Made by a program: the position numbers and the translations under genes | Assembly (NCBI GenBank): GCA_002689135.1 | Contig: NZEU01000034.1 | Coordinates: 1 to 46,479 of the forward strand | From: Porticoccaceae bacterium | GTDB taxonomy: Bacteria; Pseudomonadota; Gammaproteobacteria; Pseudomonadales; Porticoccaceae | Direction of reading: 5' to 3' | DNA: 46,479 nt | Shown: in pieces, positions 15,406 through 25,426 of the stretch | Layout: the number at the start of each line of letters is the position of its first letter | Position numbering within the stretch: the stretch's first letter is position 1 | Notes under the pieces: generated by a model | Databases searched by the model: none | What the model was told of the DNA's origin: nothing | What the model saw: only the letters and a program-made list of their open reading frames with translations

Positions 15406-17706
15406 ATGGTGAGTCCCAGTCAAAGTTTTAATAAGTCTTTTCGAAAGGTTCTGCTTTACTCCCTTTGCGCTTCAATCCACTGGCCAGCAGCAGGAGAAAT
15501 AGTAATTGACGGCGTTCTCAATGAGCAACAATGGGATGACGCCAAAAAGTTTGAGCAATTTGTGACAATTTCCCCGCTGACCCTTGGCCCCGCGAGATAT
15601 GAAACTATCGCGCTCGTCGCCACAAACGAAAAAGGTATCTATATTGGTTTTAAAAACTACCAACCAAAACTGTCAGATCGAACAAAGAGGGTATATGCAC
15701 GTGATATGAAGTCAATTTATAGCTCCACAGACTCAAATCAGGTGTACATCGGCTTTGATGAGGGCTCCAATATCGGATATAGCTTCATTGTAAGCTCTGC
15801 CAACGGGCAGAGGGACGGGATATTAAGTCCTGGCAACTTTTCCTCTTCGTGGGATGGTATCTGGACATCAGCAACCAGTGCTGACGATCAATATTGGTAT
15901 ACCGAAATACATATTCCTTGGTCAGTAGCCCCAATATCTCAAAAAAGTGGAAAGAAAAATATTACATTTATGTTCGCAAGATTAGTCCACAGCAAAGGTT
16001 TGCGGTTCGCTTTCCCTAATACACATTACAGTAAACCCTCCTTCATCGAGGACTGGGTACCTGTAGAGGTCACCCCAAAACAAACAAAATCCTTTAATTA
16101 TTCACCATATTTAGCGTTAAAACACAAAATGTTTTCCAAAAAAACTACCATACCAGACGATGAAGCCTCAATTGGTGTTGACTTCAACTGGACCCCAACT
16201 TTAGGCACTGAAATAATCGGGGCATTAAAGCCGGACTTTGGTCAGGTGGAGAGTGACGATTTAGTCATTAATTTTTCAGCAATAGAGACATTTGTAGATG
16301 AAAAGAGATTGTTCTTTACCAACAACCAAACGATATTTACCAATTCAATACCCACTAGAGGCTGGACGCGAGAGACGATTTTACATACCCGTCGACTGGG
16401 CGCTGGTCAAGACGATAATGGCTCCCCAATACAGATCAAGTATGCCGTAAAGGCAATACATCAGTCGGATCAAATTGGACTAGGGATATTTGCTGTGCAA
16501 GAAGAAAGTGATGGAGCAATTCTCAATAATCGATTTTTCTCAACTAAATTTAACAACACTCTCGGGCGGCTCACATTTGGTCATCAAATCACATATGCAG
16601 ATATACGCACCGAGCATCGCACTGCGCGAGTTGACAACTATGACTTCGAATTAAAACCTAACAGAACTAATCGATTTCGTGGTGCGTTGATGCGAAGTGA
16701 CTTAAGAGACCAAGACCCAAATATGACTCCTCGGATCACTGATTACGCGGGCTGGCTCGACTGGTTTTATGCTCCAAACAAGAATTGGGAACATAAGATC
16801 ACCGCAGTACATTATGGAAAGAATTTTGATATGAATGACATGGGCTTCATGCTAAGGAACAACTACAACAGCGTATTTGGGTCAACAAGTTTCGTGGAAA
16901 CACAATTTGGAGAGCGATCCAACCTCTTGTCAACAGAAACTCGCTTTTCTTTTGCGTATGAAGAGAATTTAAATAACCAGAGACTTTTACAACGGTTCTA
17001 TTTAAAAAAATCGTGGAATTTTCTCTCCACAAGAATAGTCTCCTCACAACTTTGGGCAAACACTGAAAGTTGGAATGACCTAGAGACCCGCGGCAACGGA
17101 ATTTTCAAACAGCCTGAGAATGTTGGAGGCGGTGTATCTTTCAGCGGTTTAAGAGGAGGGTCAATATTTCATGATGGCGGCTTATCCATATCTCATAACA
17201 AGATAGATGGTGTTACAAAATCCATTTCATATGATCCGAAAATTTACCTATCTAAGACCACGCAATTCACATTAGGCCTAAAATACGAGATTACTGATAG
17301 TGAATTGATCTGGAATTCAGGAAATCAAATATTGAGCACCTTCGATACATCCAAATATATTACCAACATCAGGTTCGACTGGTATCCCACCGAGACACAA
17401 GAGTTAAGGTTTAAATTACAATGGACCAGTGTCTCTGCAGATGCCATCGAAAGTTTTGATATAAAGTCAAACGGCAATCTTTTTGTTTCCTCACATAGTC
17501 CGACAGACTTTAGTAGGAGTAACAGCGGGATCCAAATAAGATATAGATACAAGATTGCTCCGTTATCCGAAATTTTTTTCGTGTTTAGTAGAGGAGGCGA
17601 TTACACAAGTTCATTTGCACACGAAAGTCTAGGTAGACTGTTGAACCGAGGATTTGCTAATCGAGATAATGAGGGAATTCAGCTAAAAATCCGTTACAGA
17701 TTCTAG
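15406..17706 (+). CDS. DUF5916 protein: CBM9-like domain plus outer-membrane barrel
   Basis: This 766-residue protein has a signal peptide (about residues 1-30). A DOMON/CBM9-like sandwich opens with IDGVLNEQQWDDAKKF and carries WYTEIHIPW. The DUF5916 linker includes DFGQVESDDLVINFSAIETF and VDEKRLFF. The C-terminal half, of beta strands, ends in KIRYRF, the aromatic end typical of outer-membrane barrels. The family occurs in Bacteroidetes and gammaproteobacteria; its function is unproven, though CBM9-like domains bind sugars or haem. Start codon ATG 15406 lacks a clear ribosome binding site; GTG 15409 is an alternative. It stands alone, tail to tail with the YceI gene. Confidence 0.82.
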   Translation: MVSPSQSFNKSFRKVLLYSLCASIHWPAAGEIVIDGVLNEQQWDDAKKFEQFVTISPLTLGPARYETIALVATNEKGIYIGFKNYQPKLSDRTKRVYARDMKSIYSSTDSNQVYIGFDEGSNIGYSFIVSSANGQRDGILSPGNFSSSWDGIWTSATSADDQYWYTEIHIPWSVAPISQKSGKKNITFMFARLVHSKGLRFAFPNTHYSKPSFIEDWVPVEVTPKQTKSFNYSPYLALKHKMFSKKTTIPDDEASIGVDFNWTPTLGTEIIGALKPDFGQVESDDLVINFSAIETFVDEKRLFFTNNQTIFTNSIPTRGWTRETILHTRRLGAGQDDNGSPIQIKYAVKAIHQSDQIGLGIFAVQEESDGAILNNRFFSTKFNNTLGRLTFGHQITYADIRTEHRTARVDNYDFELKPNRTNRFRGALMRSDLRDQDPNMTPRITDYAGWLDWFYAPNKNWEHKITAVHYGKNFDMNDMGFMLRNNYNSVFGSTSFVETQFGERSNLLSTETRFSFAYEENLNNQRLLQRFYLKKSWNFLSTRIVSSQLWANTESWNDLETRGNGIFKQPENVGGGVSFSGLRGGSIFHDGGLSISHNKIDGVTKSISYDPKIYLSKTTQFTLGLKYEITDSELIWNSGNQILSTFDTSKYITNIRFDWYPTETQELRFKLQWTSVSADAIESFDIKSNGNLFVSSHSPTDFSRSNSGIQIRYRYKIAPLSEIFFVFSRGGDYTSSFAHESLGRLLNRGFANRDNEGIQLKIRYRF

Positions 17707-17733
17707 TCGCTTGTACCATAAGCAACTATTTTT
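17705..17733 (+). terminator. Possible terminator after the DUF5916 gene
   Basis: AGTCGCTT and AAGCAACT can pair in seven of eight positions around the loop GTACCAT, followed by ATTTTTG. It begins at the stop codon of the DUF5916 gene. The stem is short with one C-A mismatch, so the call is tentative. Confidence 0.35.
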
Positions 17734-17809
17734 GTGTGAAGATTAGAAGAAAGAATTAAAGTCGCCGAATAATATTTAGGCATACGGTATTGAGGCCGCT
17801 GGATTAAAG

Positions 17810-18403
17810 TTAGTTCTGTTCCACCAATGCCTCCACACTGATTCTGAGATTTATGTCCATCTTAAACCCGTATTGTTTCGCAAAGTCTACCCCAAAATCA
17901 TCGCGCATAAACTTTGCGGAAGCGTCTGCTCCACAAACCTCTCGTTTTTTCCTAGGATGAATCATGCACTTGAACTGATTTATTTCCAGTGCCAGCGGCT
18001 TAGTGATTCCTCGCAAAGTAAGCTCGCCGTGCACTTCAGTTGGCTTACCCGCGACAAATCTAGCTAACTTACCTGTGTAAATAGATATTGGGAATTTCTC
18101 AACGTCTAACATATCCTCATTGCGCACATGGTCATTCATGCCCTCATGTCCAAAATCTATGGTTGACATATCCAATGTTACATCCACAGCTCCAGTGGAC
18201 GCGTTTTTGTCCAGGAGTATATAGCCTGAGGATGAATTGATTTTACCTCGCCACACCGAAAGTCCACCCATGTGGTCTGCCTCAAAAGAGGGATATGTGT
18301 GGCTTGAGTCAATCACATACCTTACCTGCTCTGAGTGAGCTCCAGAGATCAACAAAACACAGAGAGCTAGAGGAAACCTAAAAAGTCTGTATTTCTTTTT
18401 CAT
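17810..18403 (-). CDS. YceI-family periplasmic protein
   Basis: This 197-residue protein has a signal peptide (MKKKYRLFRFPLALCVLL to about residue 23). A YceI lipocalin-like barrel follows: YVIDSSHTYPSFEADHMGG, then VTLDMSTIDFGHEGMNDHV, MLDVEKFPISIYTG and GELTLRGITKPLALEIN. The family binds isoprenoids such as octaprenyl compounds in the periplasm and is often induced by base or stress. The ATG at 18403 is chosen because AAGGAAG lies about six bases upstream; a longer frame back to 18529 would spoil the signal peptide. The two cysteines near residues 145 and 158 may form a disulfide. The next gene upstream on this strand is the UbiF-like hydroxylase, 229 bases away. Confidence 0.9.
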   Translation of the reverse strand: MKKKYRLFRFPLALCVLLISGAHSEQVRYVIDSSHTYPSFEADHMGGLSVWRGKINSSSGYILLDKNASTGAVDVTLDMSTIDFGHEGMNDHVRNEDMLDVEKFPISIYTGKLARFVAGKPTEVHGELTLRGITKPLALEINQFKCMIHPRKKREVCGADASAKFMRDDFGVDFAKQYGFKMDINLRISVEALVEQN

Positions 18404-18632
18404 TCTTCTTCCTTTTGAAAACAATAACAACTTTTCTTGAAGCCCTAAATTTTGTGATTTAAAGAGCATGTGCTTTATCATCCTCAGCATGCGACTTGTA
18501 TACAGCGCTACTAACAAAGCACTATACATTCTTAATTTTACAAAAACAAAGACCGCTTAAACTTCAAAGCGACTTCAGCTTCAGCAACGCCATAAGGCTC
18601 CTTCATACTTGATATAGAACTAATTAAAGCAA

Positions 18633-19808
18633 CTAGATTCCCATAGCATAGCGCATAACACTTTGGTTAATAATGGGATTTTTTGCTCCCGCCAGTATTG
18701 AATTTCTAGCCCATTTCAGTGGCGCAATATCATTACTAAAGCCATAATAAAAACCGTCCATTGCCCGCAACATCAACTCGTTGACCCACCTTCGATGTCT
18801 CTGGTACTCCATCAAAACTCGATAAGAGGACCAATCAGTTCCCTGTTCCAAAGCTTTGCTAATAGTTTGGCTCAGACACTGGGTATCTTGAAATCCCAAA
18901 TTTACACCTTGACCGGCAAGAGGATTGATTGTGTGGGCCGCATCTCCAATAAGTGCAAGTCGATTTTGCACATATTTTTTTGCATGTTGCTTAAATAAAT
19001 CAAAACTACCGATCGAGTGAACTTTGACAGGTCCAAGTTCTACCGGAAATTTCTCTTGAAACTTTTTTTCAAGTTCAGGGAGATCAAGTTTTATCAAACT
19101 ATCTATTATTTCCCGCTGATCGTACCAAACTAGTGACGCGTGATGACCCGATAAAGGTAAAAATGCTTGTGGTCCGGAGCTTGTGAAGCGCTGCCAAGTT
19201 ATCTCTTGCTGAGGATAATCAGTAATGACTGATGCCACTAGACATGATTGATTATATGCATCCGATCGTATCGACATCCCAAAAGAATCTCGCACTTCCG
19301 AATCTGCCCCATCAGCACCAATAAGTAGTCGGCATTTTAAAACCCTTTGATCTTCGAGCGTTACCGACACTCCTGATCCATTTCTATCAAATGTGAGGCA
19401 GGTTGCTGGGCTCAAAATATTAACTTCTTTAATTTTTTCAATAGACTCTAGGAGTGCGAGTTGCACAATTCGGTTTTCGACAATATACCCCAAATAAGGC
19501 TCACCAATTTTGGCTGCCTCAAATGTAACATCCCCGAATCCTCTCATCTCCCAAACGCGCATTTGGCGGTATGGGCAAAAACGCATACTTTTTAAGCACT
19601 CCCAAGCACCGATGTTTTCCAGCATTTTAGCCGACTGAGGGCTTAAAGCAGATACCCGAAGATCAAAATCCTGAGTGGAAGAGTAAGGCTCTGGGATTTT
19701 TTTTTCAATTATGGCAATCTTTAATCCAAGTCCACCAAGTTGCCCAGCCATAGCAAGCCCGGTCATACCGCCCCCAATGATTATCACATCAAAATTCAAT
19801 GAATACAT
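18633..19808 (-). CDS. ubiF: UbiF-like FAD-dependent ubiquinone-pathway hydroxylase
   Basis: This 391-residue flavin hydroxylase has the dinucleotide fold IIIGGGMTGLAMAG (residues 9-22), the middle motif GADGADSEVR (about 164-173) and the second FAD motif RLALIGDAAHTINPLAGQGVN (about 283-303). The N-terminal part has ALSPQSAKMLENIGAW, CPYRQMRVWE and YLGYIVENRIVQLAL, which agree best with UbiF, the enzyme adding the last ring hydroxyl of ubiquinone. UbiH and UbiI relatives are close, so the exact ring position is inference. It stands alone on the minus strand; no other ubi gene is in the window. Confidence 0.8.
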   Translation of the reverse strand: MYSLNFDVIIIGGGMTGLAMAGQLGGLGLKIAIIEKKIPEPYSSTQDFDLRVSALSPQSAKMLENIGAWECLKSMRFCPYRQMRVWEMRGFGDVTFEAAKIGEPYLGYIVENRIVQLALLESIEKIKEVNILSPATCLTFDRNGSGVSVTLEDQRVLKCRLLIGADGADSEVRDSFGMSIRSDAYNQSCLVASVITDYPQQEITWQRFTSSGPQAFLPLSGHHASLVWYDQREIIDSLIKLDLPELEKKFQEKFPVELGPVKVHSIGSFDLFKQHAKKYVQNRLALIGDAAHTINPLAGQGVNLGFQDTQCLSQTISKALEQGTDWSSYRVLMEYQRHRRWVNELMLRAMDGFYYGFSNDIAPLKWARNSILAGAKNPIINQSVMRYAMGI

Positions 19809-20240
19809 TTAATACCTTCTCTATGACTTACTTAGGCAAACACCTAATCTCGCAGTTAATTTTTGACCACAAATTATACGTTTTCATCAACGATTTGGTG
19901 AATGTTAATCATATATAGCCGGACAGAACTAGCGTACTTTTCTAAATTTTCAAAATCAATTGCTACATTTACCGTCGATCATCATAAAGAAGTCAAGGCA
20001 CCTGTGATTATCATTTAGTTGCACAAGCAACTGCGAGCACCGCATAGAGAGGTATTGGATTATACCAAAAAATTAATTTTTCTGACTTCAAAAAGGCCAG
20101 AAAATATCAAGTGCTTCGCAACTTGTAAACCTAATGTGCTATTGTGGGTTGACATCCTATTGGTTCTACTTATTATCATTGTCCTGAAGACAAATCCTCA
20201 AATTCATCATCCTTGACAATCTTTTCGGACGAAGACAAAT
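19809..20240. other. Intergenic region upstream of the TonB receptor
   Basis: No supported gene; a 65-codon plus frame at 20019-20216 begins with TTG and has no ribosome binding site. The stretch contains Fur-like sequence: GATTATCATTT near 20004 and a better match at 20165-20183. Confidence 0.4.
20165..20183 (+). promoter_or_regulatory. Weak Fur-like site before the TonB receptor
   Basis: TCTACTTATTATCATTGTC matches the Fur consensus at 13 of 19 positions and lies 58 bases before the receptor start. This is below the level of the two clear boxes near the left end, so iron control of this receptor is only a possibility. Confidence 0.3.
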
Positions 20241-22868
20241 ATGAAATTAGCACATTGGTCGGAAGCTTTGAGAGTTAACAAAAAACCGTCACTCCGATAT
20301 ATCGTCGGGCTGTGGTTACTTTTAAGCTTAACCGCTGTCTTTGCGGAAACCATGCAAGATAAAATAATCGAGGAAGTTCGCGTGACAGGAACTCATATCA
20401 AAGGTTTAACGCAAAATGAGATGGTTCCTATAACTATCCTCCAGCAGCATTATATAGACGGCCTTGCCGCCAACTCAGTTTCTGACATTATCAACAAGTT
20501 AACAGTAAGCTCTGGTGCAGAAAATAGATCTGATTCTCTTACCCAAGGTTTCTCGCAGGGTACGGAAAATATTAACTTAAGAGGCCTTGGACTCAGTTCA
20601 ACACTGGTGCTGTTGAATGGAAGACGTCAAGCAGTCTCTGGCGCACTTGCTAATGATGGAAGTGTATTCGTGGATACAAGCAGTATTCCGATAAATGCCA
20701 TTGAGCGCGTTGAAGTCCTAAAAGAAGGGGCAGCATCCACTTATGGATCAGATGCGATTGCAGGGGTTATCAACTTTATTCTTCGCACCAACTTTGATGG
20801 CTTTGAGATTACTAGTGGTCACCAACGCGTGCACAATGGTGATCAAAGCGACAACAGCATAGGCGTCCTCTGGGGTAATCAATTCGGTGACACGTCAATT
20901 ACTCTAGCCACCCACTATCTCCAAAGATCAGCATTACGAGGCCCATCGAGGCCCACATTAATCGACAACGCCATCAGTGGGCTTGGTAGCACCTTTATTA
21001 CGAGCTCAAGTGCCTCTGTATCATCGGGTCCTTACGCTGGAGATTATGCTAAAGGAGAATACATACCTAATGCGCAGTGTGAGGAATATACCGAAGCTAT
21101 CTTGAGTTCGTCTGTGTGTCGTTTCTTTTATGGTCCAAGATTTAACTTAGTTGCGGCAGAAACTCGCTTGCAATTTTTTACAAATCTAACACACAACTTT
21201 TCAAACGGCTCTAAACTTTCCGCAGACTTGGGTTACAGCAATAACAAAGTAACTGAAAATCCACAATCACCTAGCTATCCTGACCTGACATTTCCCTTGA
21301 TCCCAGCAACACATCCAAGCAACCCCTTAAAGATCCCATTAACTTGGTTGGGGAGACCTTTTGCTTTCGGTTACCCATCTCCCAACGCCCCACGAGCCAA
21401 TGAAACCATCAGAGCGTCTATGGGGCTAGAGGGGTATTGGGATGATAACTGGGCTTGGGAAACTGCTCTAACTCACAGCCAAAACGTATATAAGGCCATC
21501 CAACCCGATACAATTTCATCGAGACTAAAGGATGCATTCAATGGTTCTGGGGGCCCTAATGCTGATGAGTATTATGATCCCTTCATCCCAGAAAATAATA
21601 GTCAAGCGCTTTATGATTACCTTGCCTACGAAACTGAGGTCGAGCGAACTTCGAAGCTCACCGTAGTCGATGGTATAATAAGCGGGGACATATATTCTAT
21701 AGATTCTGAACTGAATATAGGCCTGGCGGCGGGCATCCATATCCGAAGGGAAACCTATACCACAGAAGCTGATGACCTTTACGAGATAAAGTTTAACTCA
21801 GACGGTGACCCAATACCTGTAGATCTTATATTCCTTGGCGGTGTGTCCGAGATGGATGAATCACGCACCGACTACGCAGCTTTTGTTGAAACTCAAATAC
21901 CACTTAAAAAGGATTTTCTAATTTCTGCAGCACTACGATATGAAAATCTCGATAGCGACACTTCATTAGACCCCAAGGTGGCTTTAAATTGGAAAATCAA
22001 CCCTAAACTTTCTTTGAGAGCCTCTGCTAGTACTGCATTCCGTCAACCCTCCTTGGCACAAGTGCATGCCAGACAAGTGCAACTCGAGCGAATACAAGAC
22101 AAAGACTCTGATGGCTCTGATAAAGGTAGCCCCACGTTTGTCAGAATTCTTCAGGCGGGCTCAGATAGTCTTGTGGCAGAAGAGTCAGATAACTTTCACT
22201 TTGGAGTTCATATTCAACCAAGTAAAGTGTTTGATATAAAACTTGATTATTGGATGGTTGGGTACAACGATCTGATTACGGTTGAGAATGCTCAGAGTAA
22301 AGTAAATTCTAATCCCAACGACTCAGCTATCATACGAAGTGCGAGTGGAAATCTTTCGGGGGTCATCGTTGATTACTTTAACGCATCGCAAGTAGACGTT
22401 AGTGGATTGGATTTAGCCATTAAGTGGAAACTTAAAGATAGTCTTTTGCTTAGCTTTGACAGTATGCATCTTCTGAATTATGAAATCTCATTACCCAACG
22501 GAAATGTGATTGACGTAGCGGGTGAGCTAAACCGATCAAACTTTGCTCGTTCGCTCCCAGAGACTAAAATTAGTTCGAATCTTATCTGGACGGGAAATAA
22601 ACGACGCGCAGATCTTAATGTTTATCGAGTGAGCAGTTACAAAAATGTAAATGAGGACATAGACGCATATACCAGTATTGACGCTAAATATTCTTTTTAT
22701 GTATCGAATGCTTCTGATAAAGGTGAAATATCAATAAGTTTTGGAGTCAAAAACTTATTCGACGAGCTTCCACCGCGGGTCAACGACGGGGGTAACTTCA
22801 GTTACGACTCTAAACAACATAGTCCTTTGGGAAGGATTTTCTTTGCGCAACTAGGATATTCGCTTTAA
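20241..22868 (+). CDS. TonB-dependent outer-membrane receptor
   Basis: This 875-residue receptor has a signal peptide (to about residue 36). A likely TonB box follows near IIEEVRVTGTHI. The plug domain has NLRGLGLSSTLVLLNGRR and SIPINAIERVEVLKEGAAS followed by TYGSDAIAGVINFI, and a 22-strand-type barrel ends in FFAQLGYSL. The plug is of the type common among marine gammaproteobacterial receptors with unknown ligands; nothing identifies a siderophore, haem, sugar or peptide. Asp-, Asn- and Cys-bearing surface loops lie around residues 270-300. The ATG at 20241 has only a weak GGACGAAG. Downstream is a peroxiredoxin pseudogene, so no functional partner is evident. Confidence 0.9.
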   Translation: MKLAHWSEALRVNKKPSLRYIVGLWLLLSLTAVFAETMQDKIIEEVRVTGTHIKGLTQNEMVPITILQQHYIDGLAANSVSDIINKLTVSSGAENRSDSLTQGFSQGTENINLRGLGLSSTLVLLNGRRQAVSGALANDGSVFVDTSSIPINAIERVEVLKEGAASTYGSDAIAGVINFILRTNFDGFEITSGHQRVHNGDQSDNSIGVLWGNQFGDTSITLATHYLQRSALRGPSRPTLIDNAISGLGSTFITSSSASVSSGPYAGDYAKGEYIPNAQCEEYTEAILSSSVCRFFYGPRFNLVAAETRLQFFTNLTHNFSNGSKLSADLGYSNNKVTENPQSPSYPDLTFPLIPATHPSNPLKIPLTWLGRPFAFGYPSPNAPRANETIRASMGLEGYWDDNWAWETALTHSQNVYKAIQPDTISSRLKDAFNGSGGPNADEYYDPFIPENNSQALYDYLAYETEVERTSKLTVVDGIISGDIYSIDSELNIGLAAGIHIRRETYTTEADDLYEIKFNSDGDPIPVDLIFLGGVSEMDESRTDYAAFVETQIPLKKDFLISAALRYENLDSDTSLDPKVALNWKINPKLSLRASASTAFRQPSLAQVHARQVQLERIQDKDSDGSDKGSPTFVRILQAGSDSLVAEESDNFHFGVHIQPSKVFDIKLDYWMVGYNDLITVENAQSKVNSNPNDSAIIRSASGNLSGVIVDYFNASQVDVSGLDLAIKWKLKDSLLLSFDSMHLLNYEISLPNGNVIDVAGELNRSNFARSLPETKISSNLIWTGNKRRADLNVYRVSSYKNVNEDIDAYTSIDAKYSFYVSNASDKGEISISFGVKNLFDELPPRVNDGGNFSYDSKQHSPLGRIFFAQLGYSL

Positions 22869-23087
22869 ACTTCACCGGGATAGGAAATAAAGCCACATCA
22901 CACAATTTGTGCTCCCAAGAAAAAACCTAGGTAATATTATGCGACCTAAACTTTATAAATGAGTTAATCACTAACCTGCACTTTAATTACACGATTAATC
23001 GAAAGCTATAAACCAATCGTATTATCAACATCAAAAGTAAATTTACAAATTACTGGAAATCCAATTTCACTTGGAGGTGGCGTAGGT

Positions 23088-23589
23088 TTGAGAGCGACGT
23101 CTACACTACTCACTGTCATTATTTTTGTGGTCACTCCCCTATCCACTAACGCGCTTGAGCCAGGTGATAGAGCACCAGATTTCACGATACAAAGCTCTGA
23201 TGGAAACTCCTATACACCCAGCGACCACATCGGTCGTCATAGCGTGGTTCCCACGAGCTTTTTCTCCGGGTTGCACGCTAGAATGCAAATAATTCGCCGA
23301 ATACGGACACCCGTTAGATGAAATGGGGATAGCATACTTCATGGCAAGCACCGATAATATAAAACGAGTGTCACAGTTCGCCAAAGCGTTAGATGCACAA
23401 TTCCCGATATTAAGTGACTCAGATTAGCAAGTTTCACGGAAATATGATGTTCTTTTTCTTGGAATGGCGAGTAAAAGAGTAACGTTTTATATTGATAAAG
23501 TCGGTAGCGTAGCTCACGTAGACAGTAATGTAAGACCTGAAACGGCCGCGCAAGACATTTTGCAAAAAGTAAAGGAATTAGCCATCTAA
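23088..23589 (+). pseudogene. Peroxiredoxin (AhpC/TSA family) pseudogene with signal peptide
   Basis: The first frame (23088 to about 23264) gives a signal peptide and the peroxiredoxin start LEPGDRAPDFTIQSSDGNSY. After a five-T run (23259-23263) the protein continues one base out of frame: SPGCTLECK, TAA (23290-23292), then FAEYGHPLDEMGIAYFMAS through FPILSDSD, TAG (23425-23427). It ends with QVSRKYDVLFLGMASKR and a normal terminus at TAA 23587-23589. The peroxidatic-cysteine region and the full length (about 167 codons) remain recognisable. The TAG stands where related proteins have Trp, so a single-base change made it. Three lesions show a recently lost gene. Confidence 0.85.
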
Positions 23590-23638
23590 TTATCAGAAAC
23601 AAGCTGAATATATTCTGAAATAGTTATAATCTCGTTGG

Positions 23639-24673
23639 TCATAAGCTTGAATTACTTGTGACAGAACCGAGCATGCTACCAATCCACCTTGTCTCATTCT
23701 GACTCTCTAAACCTATCTTAAGCATTATGGTCAAAGGAATGGAAAGGAGCATCCCCACTGGACCTAGTACCCAGCCCCACAATACCAAAGAAACAAAAAC
23801 TACTAAGGGCGATAGATTCAGTCCGCGACCCATCCATCTCGGCTCTACAAGGTTCCCCATGAGCATGTTAACCGAAATAAATCCAACAAGAGAGAGTGCA
23901 GCTGGCATCCAACCAAGTTGAACTATAGCCAACAGAACAGGAGGTAATGAGGCAATCACAGATCCCACAGCGGGAATAAAATTTAGCAAAAAAGTCAATA
24001 ACCCCCATAAAATAGCGTAATCAACACCGAGAAAAGATAACCATAAAAAAATCAAGAGGCCAGTAATAAAGCTAATAACAGTTTTTATCGCCATGTAGCT
24101 GTTGACACTTTTTGTAAAAGTTTTTAGCCAGACGCTAGAACTTTGTGGACCACGTGCTAAACTCAATTTTTCAGCGAAGCCCATATTTTCGGCAAGAATA
24201 AAAACTACGGTCAATAAGATCATCAGCCCATTTGTCATTACGTTTCCAAAAGAAGCAAGCGTATTAGCCACCACCCCCATCAGCGCACCCGGATCAAAGC
24301 TGTTTTGCCATTGTTCTGAACTAATCACAATACCGAACTCGGCGAACCAAGCCTGAATGTCTGAACTAATTACTGCAAGTTTTGCCGAATAATCTGGTAT
24401 ATCTTTTTGGAAGTTTACCATTGCCGATCCAATCACTGCTCCCAATAATAAGCCGGCAGAGAGCATTAAGCCGACAACTAAAATGATAGAAACCCCATGA
24501 GGAATACCTCGCATGCGAAGCACAGTAACAAGCGGGGAAACTACCATGGCGATAAAGATCGAAAGAATGAACGGCACTATTAATTCCTCAGCCAACTTCA
24601 TACCGCCCACAATAATTGTGCATGCGGCAAAGATAACGAGTAATCGATAAAGAGGTGATGCCGAGTCTGCCAT
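23639..24673 (-). CDS. AI-2E family transporter (PerM/YdiK-like permease)
   Basis: This 344-residue inner-membrane protein has about seven or eight helices. The family pattern is present: LAEELIVPFILSIFIAMVVSPLV in the first helices, a soluble stretch around residues 95-140, FLLNFIPAVGSVIASLPPV (the conserved Asn-Phe-Ile-Pro-Gly-type segment) and GNLVEPRWMGRGLNLSPLVV. Members export small molecules or ions; the autoinducer-2 role is shown only for TqsA, so the substrate here is open. The ATG at 24673 has AGGG eight bases upstream. It lies downstream of the acyltransferase gene on the same strand after a 106-base gap. Confidence 0.88.
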   Translation of the reverse strand: MADSASPLYRLLVIFAACTIIVGGMKLAEELIVPFILSIFIAMVVSPLVTVLRMRGIPHGVSIILVVGLMLSAGLLLGAVIGSAMVNFQKDIPDYSAKLAVISSDIQAWFAEFGIVISSEQWQNSFDPGALMGVVANTLASFGNVMTNGLMILLTVVFILAENMGFAEKLSLARGPQSSSVWLKTFTKSVNSYMAIKTVISFITGLLIFLWLSFLGVDYAILWGLLTFLLNFIPAVGSVIASLPPVLLAIVQLGWMPAALSLVGFISVNMLMGNLVEPRWMGRGLNLSPLVVFVSLVLWGWVLGPVGMLLSIPLTIMLKIGLESQNETRWIGSMLGSVTSNSSL

Positions 24674-24779
24674 GTAAAGTACCCTATTTTTCTATTTTAA
24701 AGAATCGCGGCTCACTTTTAAGCCTTCAAAGCCAACGAGCAACCGGCACAGTGCCATGTGCATAACAATTAAACAACAA

Positions 24780-25367
24780 TCAAAACTGGTCAGGATACCT
24801 ACCATCAAACTGCTGATAATATTCTCTAATCGCAACCAGATCAGCAGAATTATTTCCCGTGGGATAAAATAAATCTCCTATAATCACTCTCTTGGTGGAA
24901 AAACTTAAACCGACCATAATGATGGGGCATCTCAAGTTCCTCGACAATCTCAAGAAACCGGTTTTCCATTTGACCACTTTTTTTCGAGTTCCCTCGGGAG
25001 TAATTCCTATCACGACACTCCCCTCTTTTTCCGCAATATTTATTACACGATCGACCACAGCTCTCGGCTCGTTACGGTTTGTAGGAATTCCTCCCAACCA
25101 ATTAAAAATTGGGCGTATTAACGGCACAAATATAGTGTGTTTAGCAAGCCAAAACATTTTTAAATTAATCGCTAAAATGCTAGCCATCGCTATAACAAAA
25201 TCCCAATTGGATGTATGAGGCGCACCAATCAGAAGACTGCGATTTAGATCAGGGATCTTTCCCTCGATACGCCATCCCAACAAATTGAGAACAAGTATAC
25301 CAATCCACCGTGGTATTACACCTCGCCTCGATCGAAGTTGTTCGGGTACCTGTTCAGGGATGGTCAT
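24780..25367 (-). CDS. 1-acylglycerol-3-phosphate-type acyltransferase (PlsC family)
   Basis: The product is 195 residues. The PlsC HX4D motif HTSNWDF sits near residue 50, the substrate site FNWLGGIPTNRNEPRA follows, and the motif PEGTRKKV is near residue 125. The family transfers a fatty acyl chain to lysophospholipids or related acceptors at the inner membrane. This short type without long N- or C-terminal helices is close to the subgroup often annotated as lysophospholipid acyltransferase; the acceptor is not known. I use ATG 25367. The frame extends to a TTG at 25430 that overlaps the end of prfC by four bases, and that longer form is possible because neither start has a good ribosome binding site. 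Confidence 0.8.
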   Translation of the reverse strand: MTIPEQVPEQLRSRRGVIPRWIGILVLNLLGWRIEGKIPDLNRSLLIGAPHTSNWDFVIAMASILAINLKMFWLAKHTIFVPLIRPIFNWLGGIPTNRNEPRAVVDRVINIAEKEGSVVIGITPEGTRKKVVKWKTGFLRLSRNLRCPIIMVGLSFSTKRVIIGDLFYPTGNNSADLVAIREYYQQFDGRYPDQF

Positions 25368-25426
25368 AAGAATCTTATTTTTTTTGACAAAATATTTTAT
25401 TAAACCGCAACCAATTAGATATAAAC

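Noticed and set aside
20019-20216. 65-codon plus frame upstream of the TonB receptor
   Set aside because: TTG start without ribosome binding site; its hydrophobic end comes from AT-rich sequence containing the Fur-like site.
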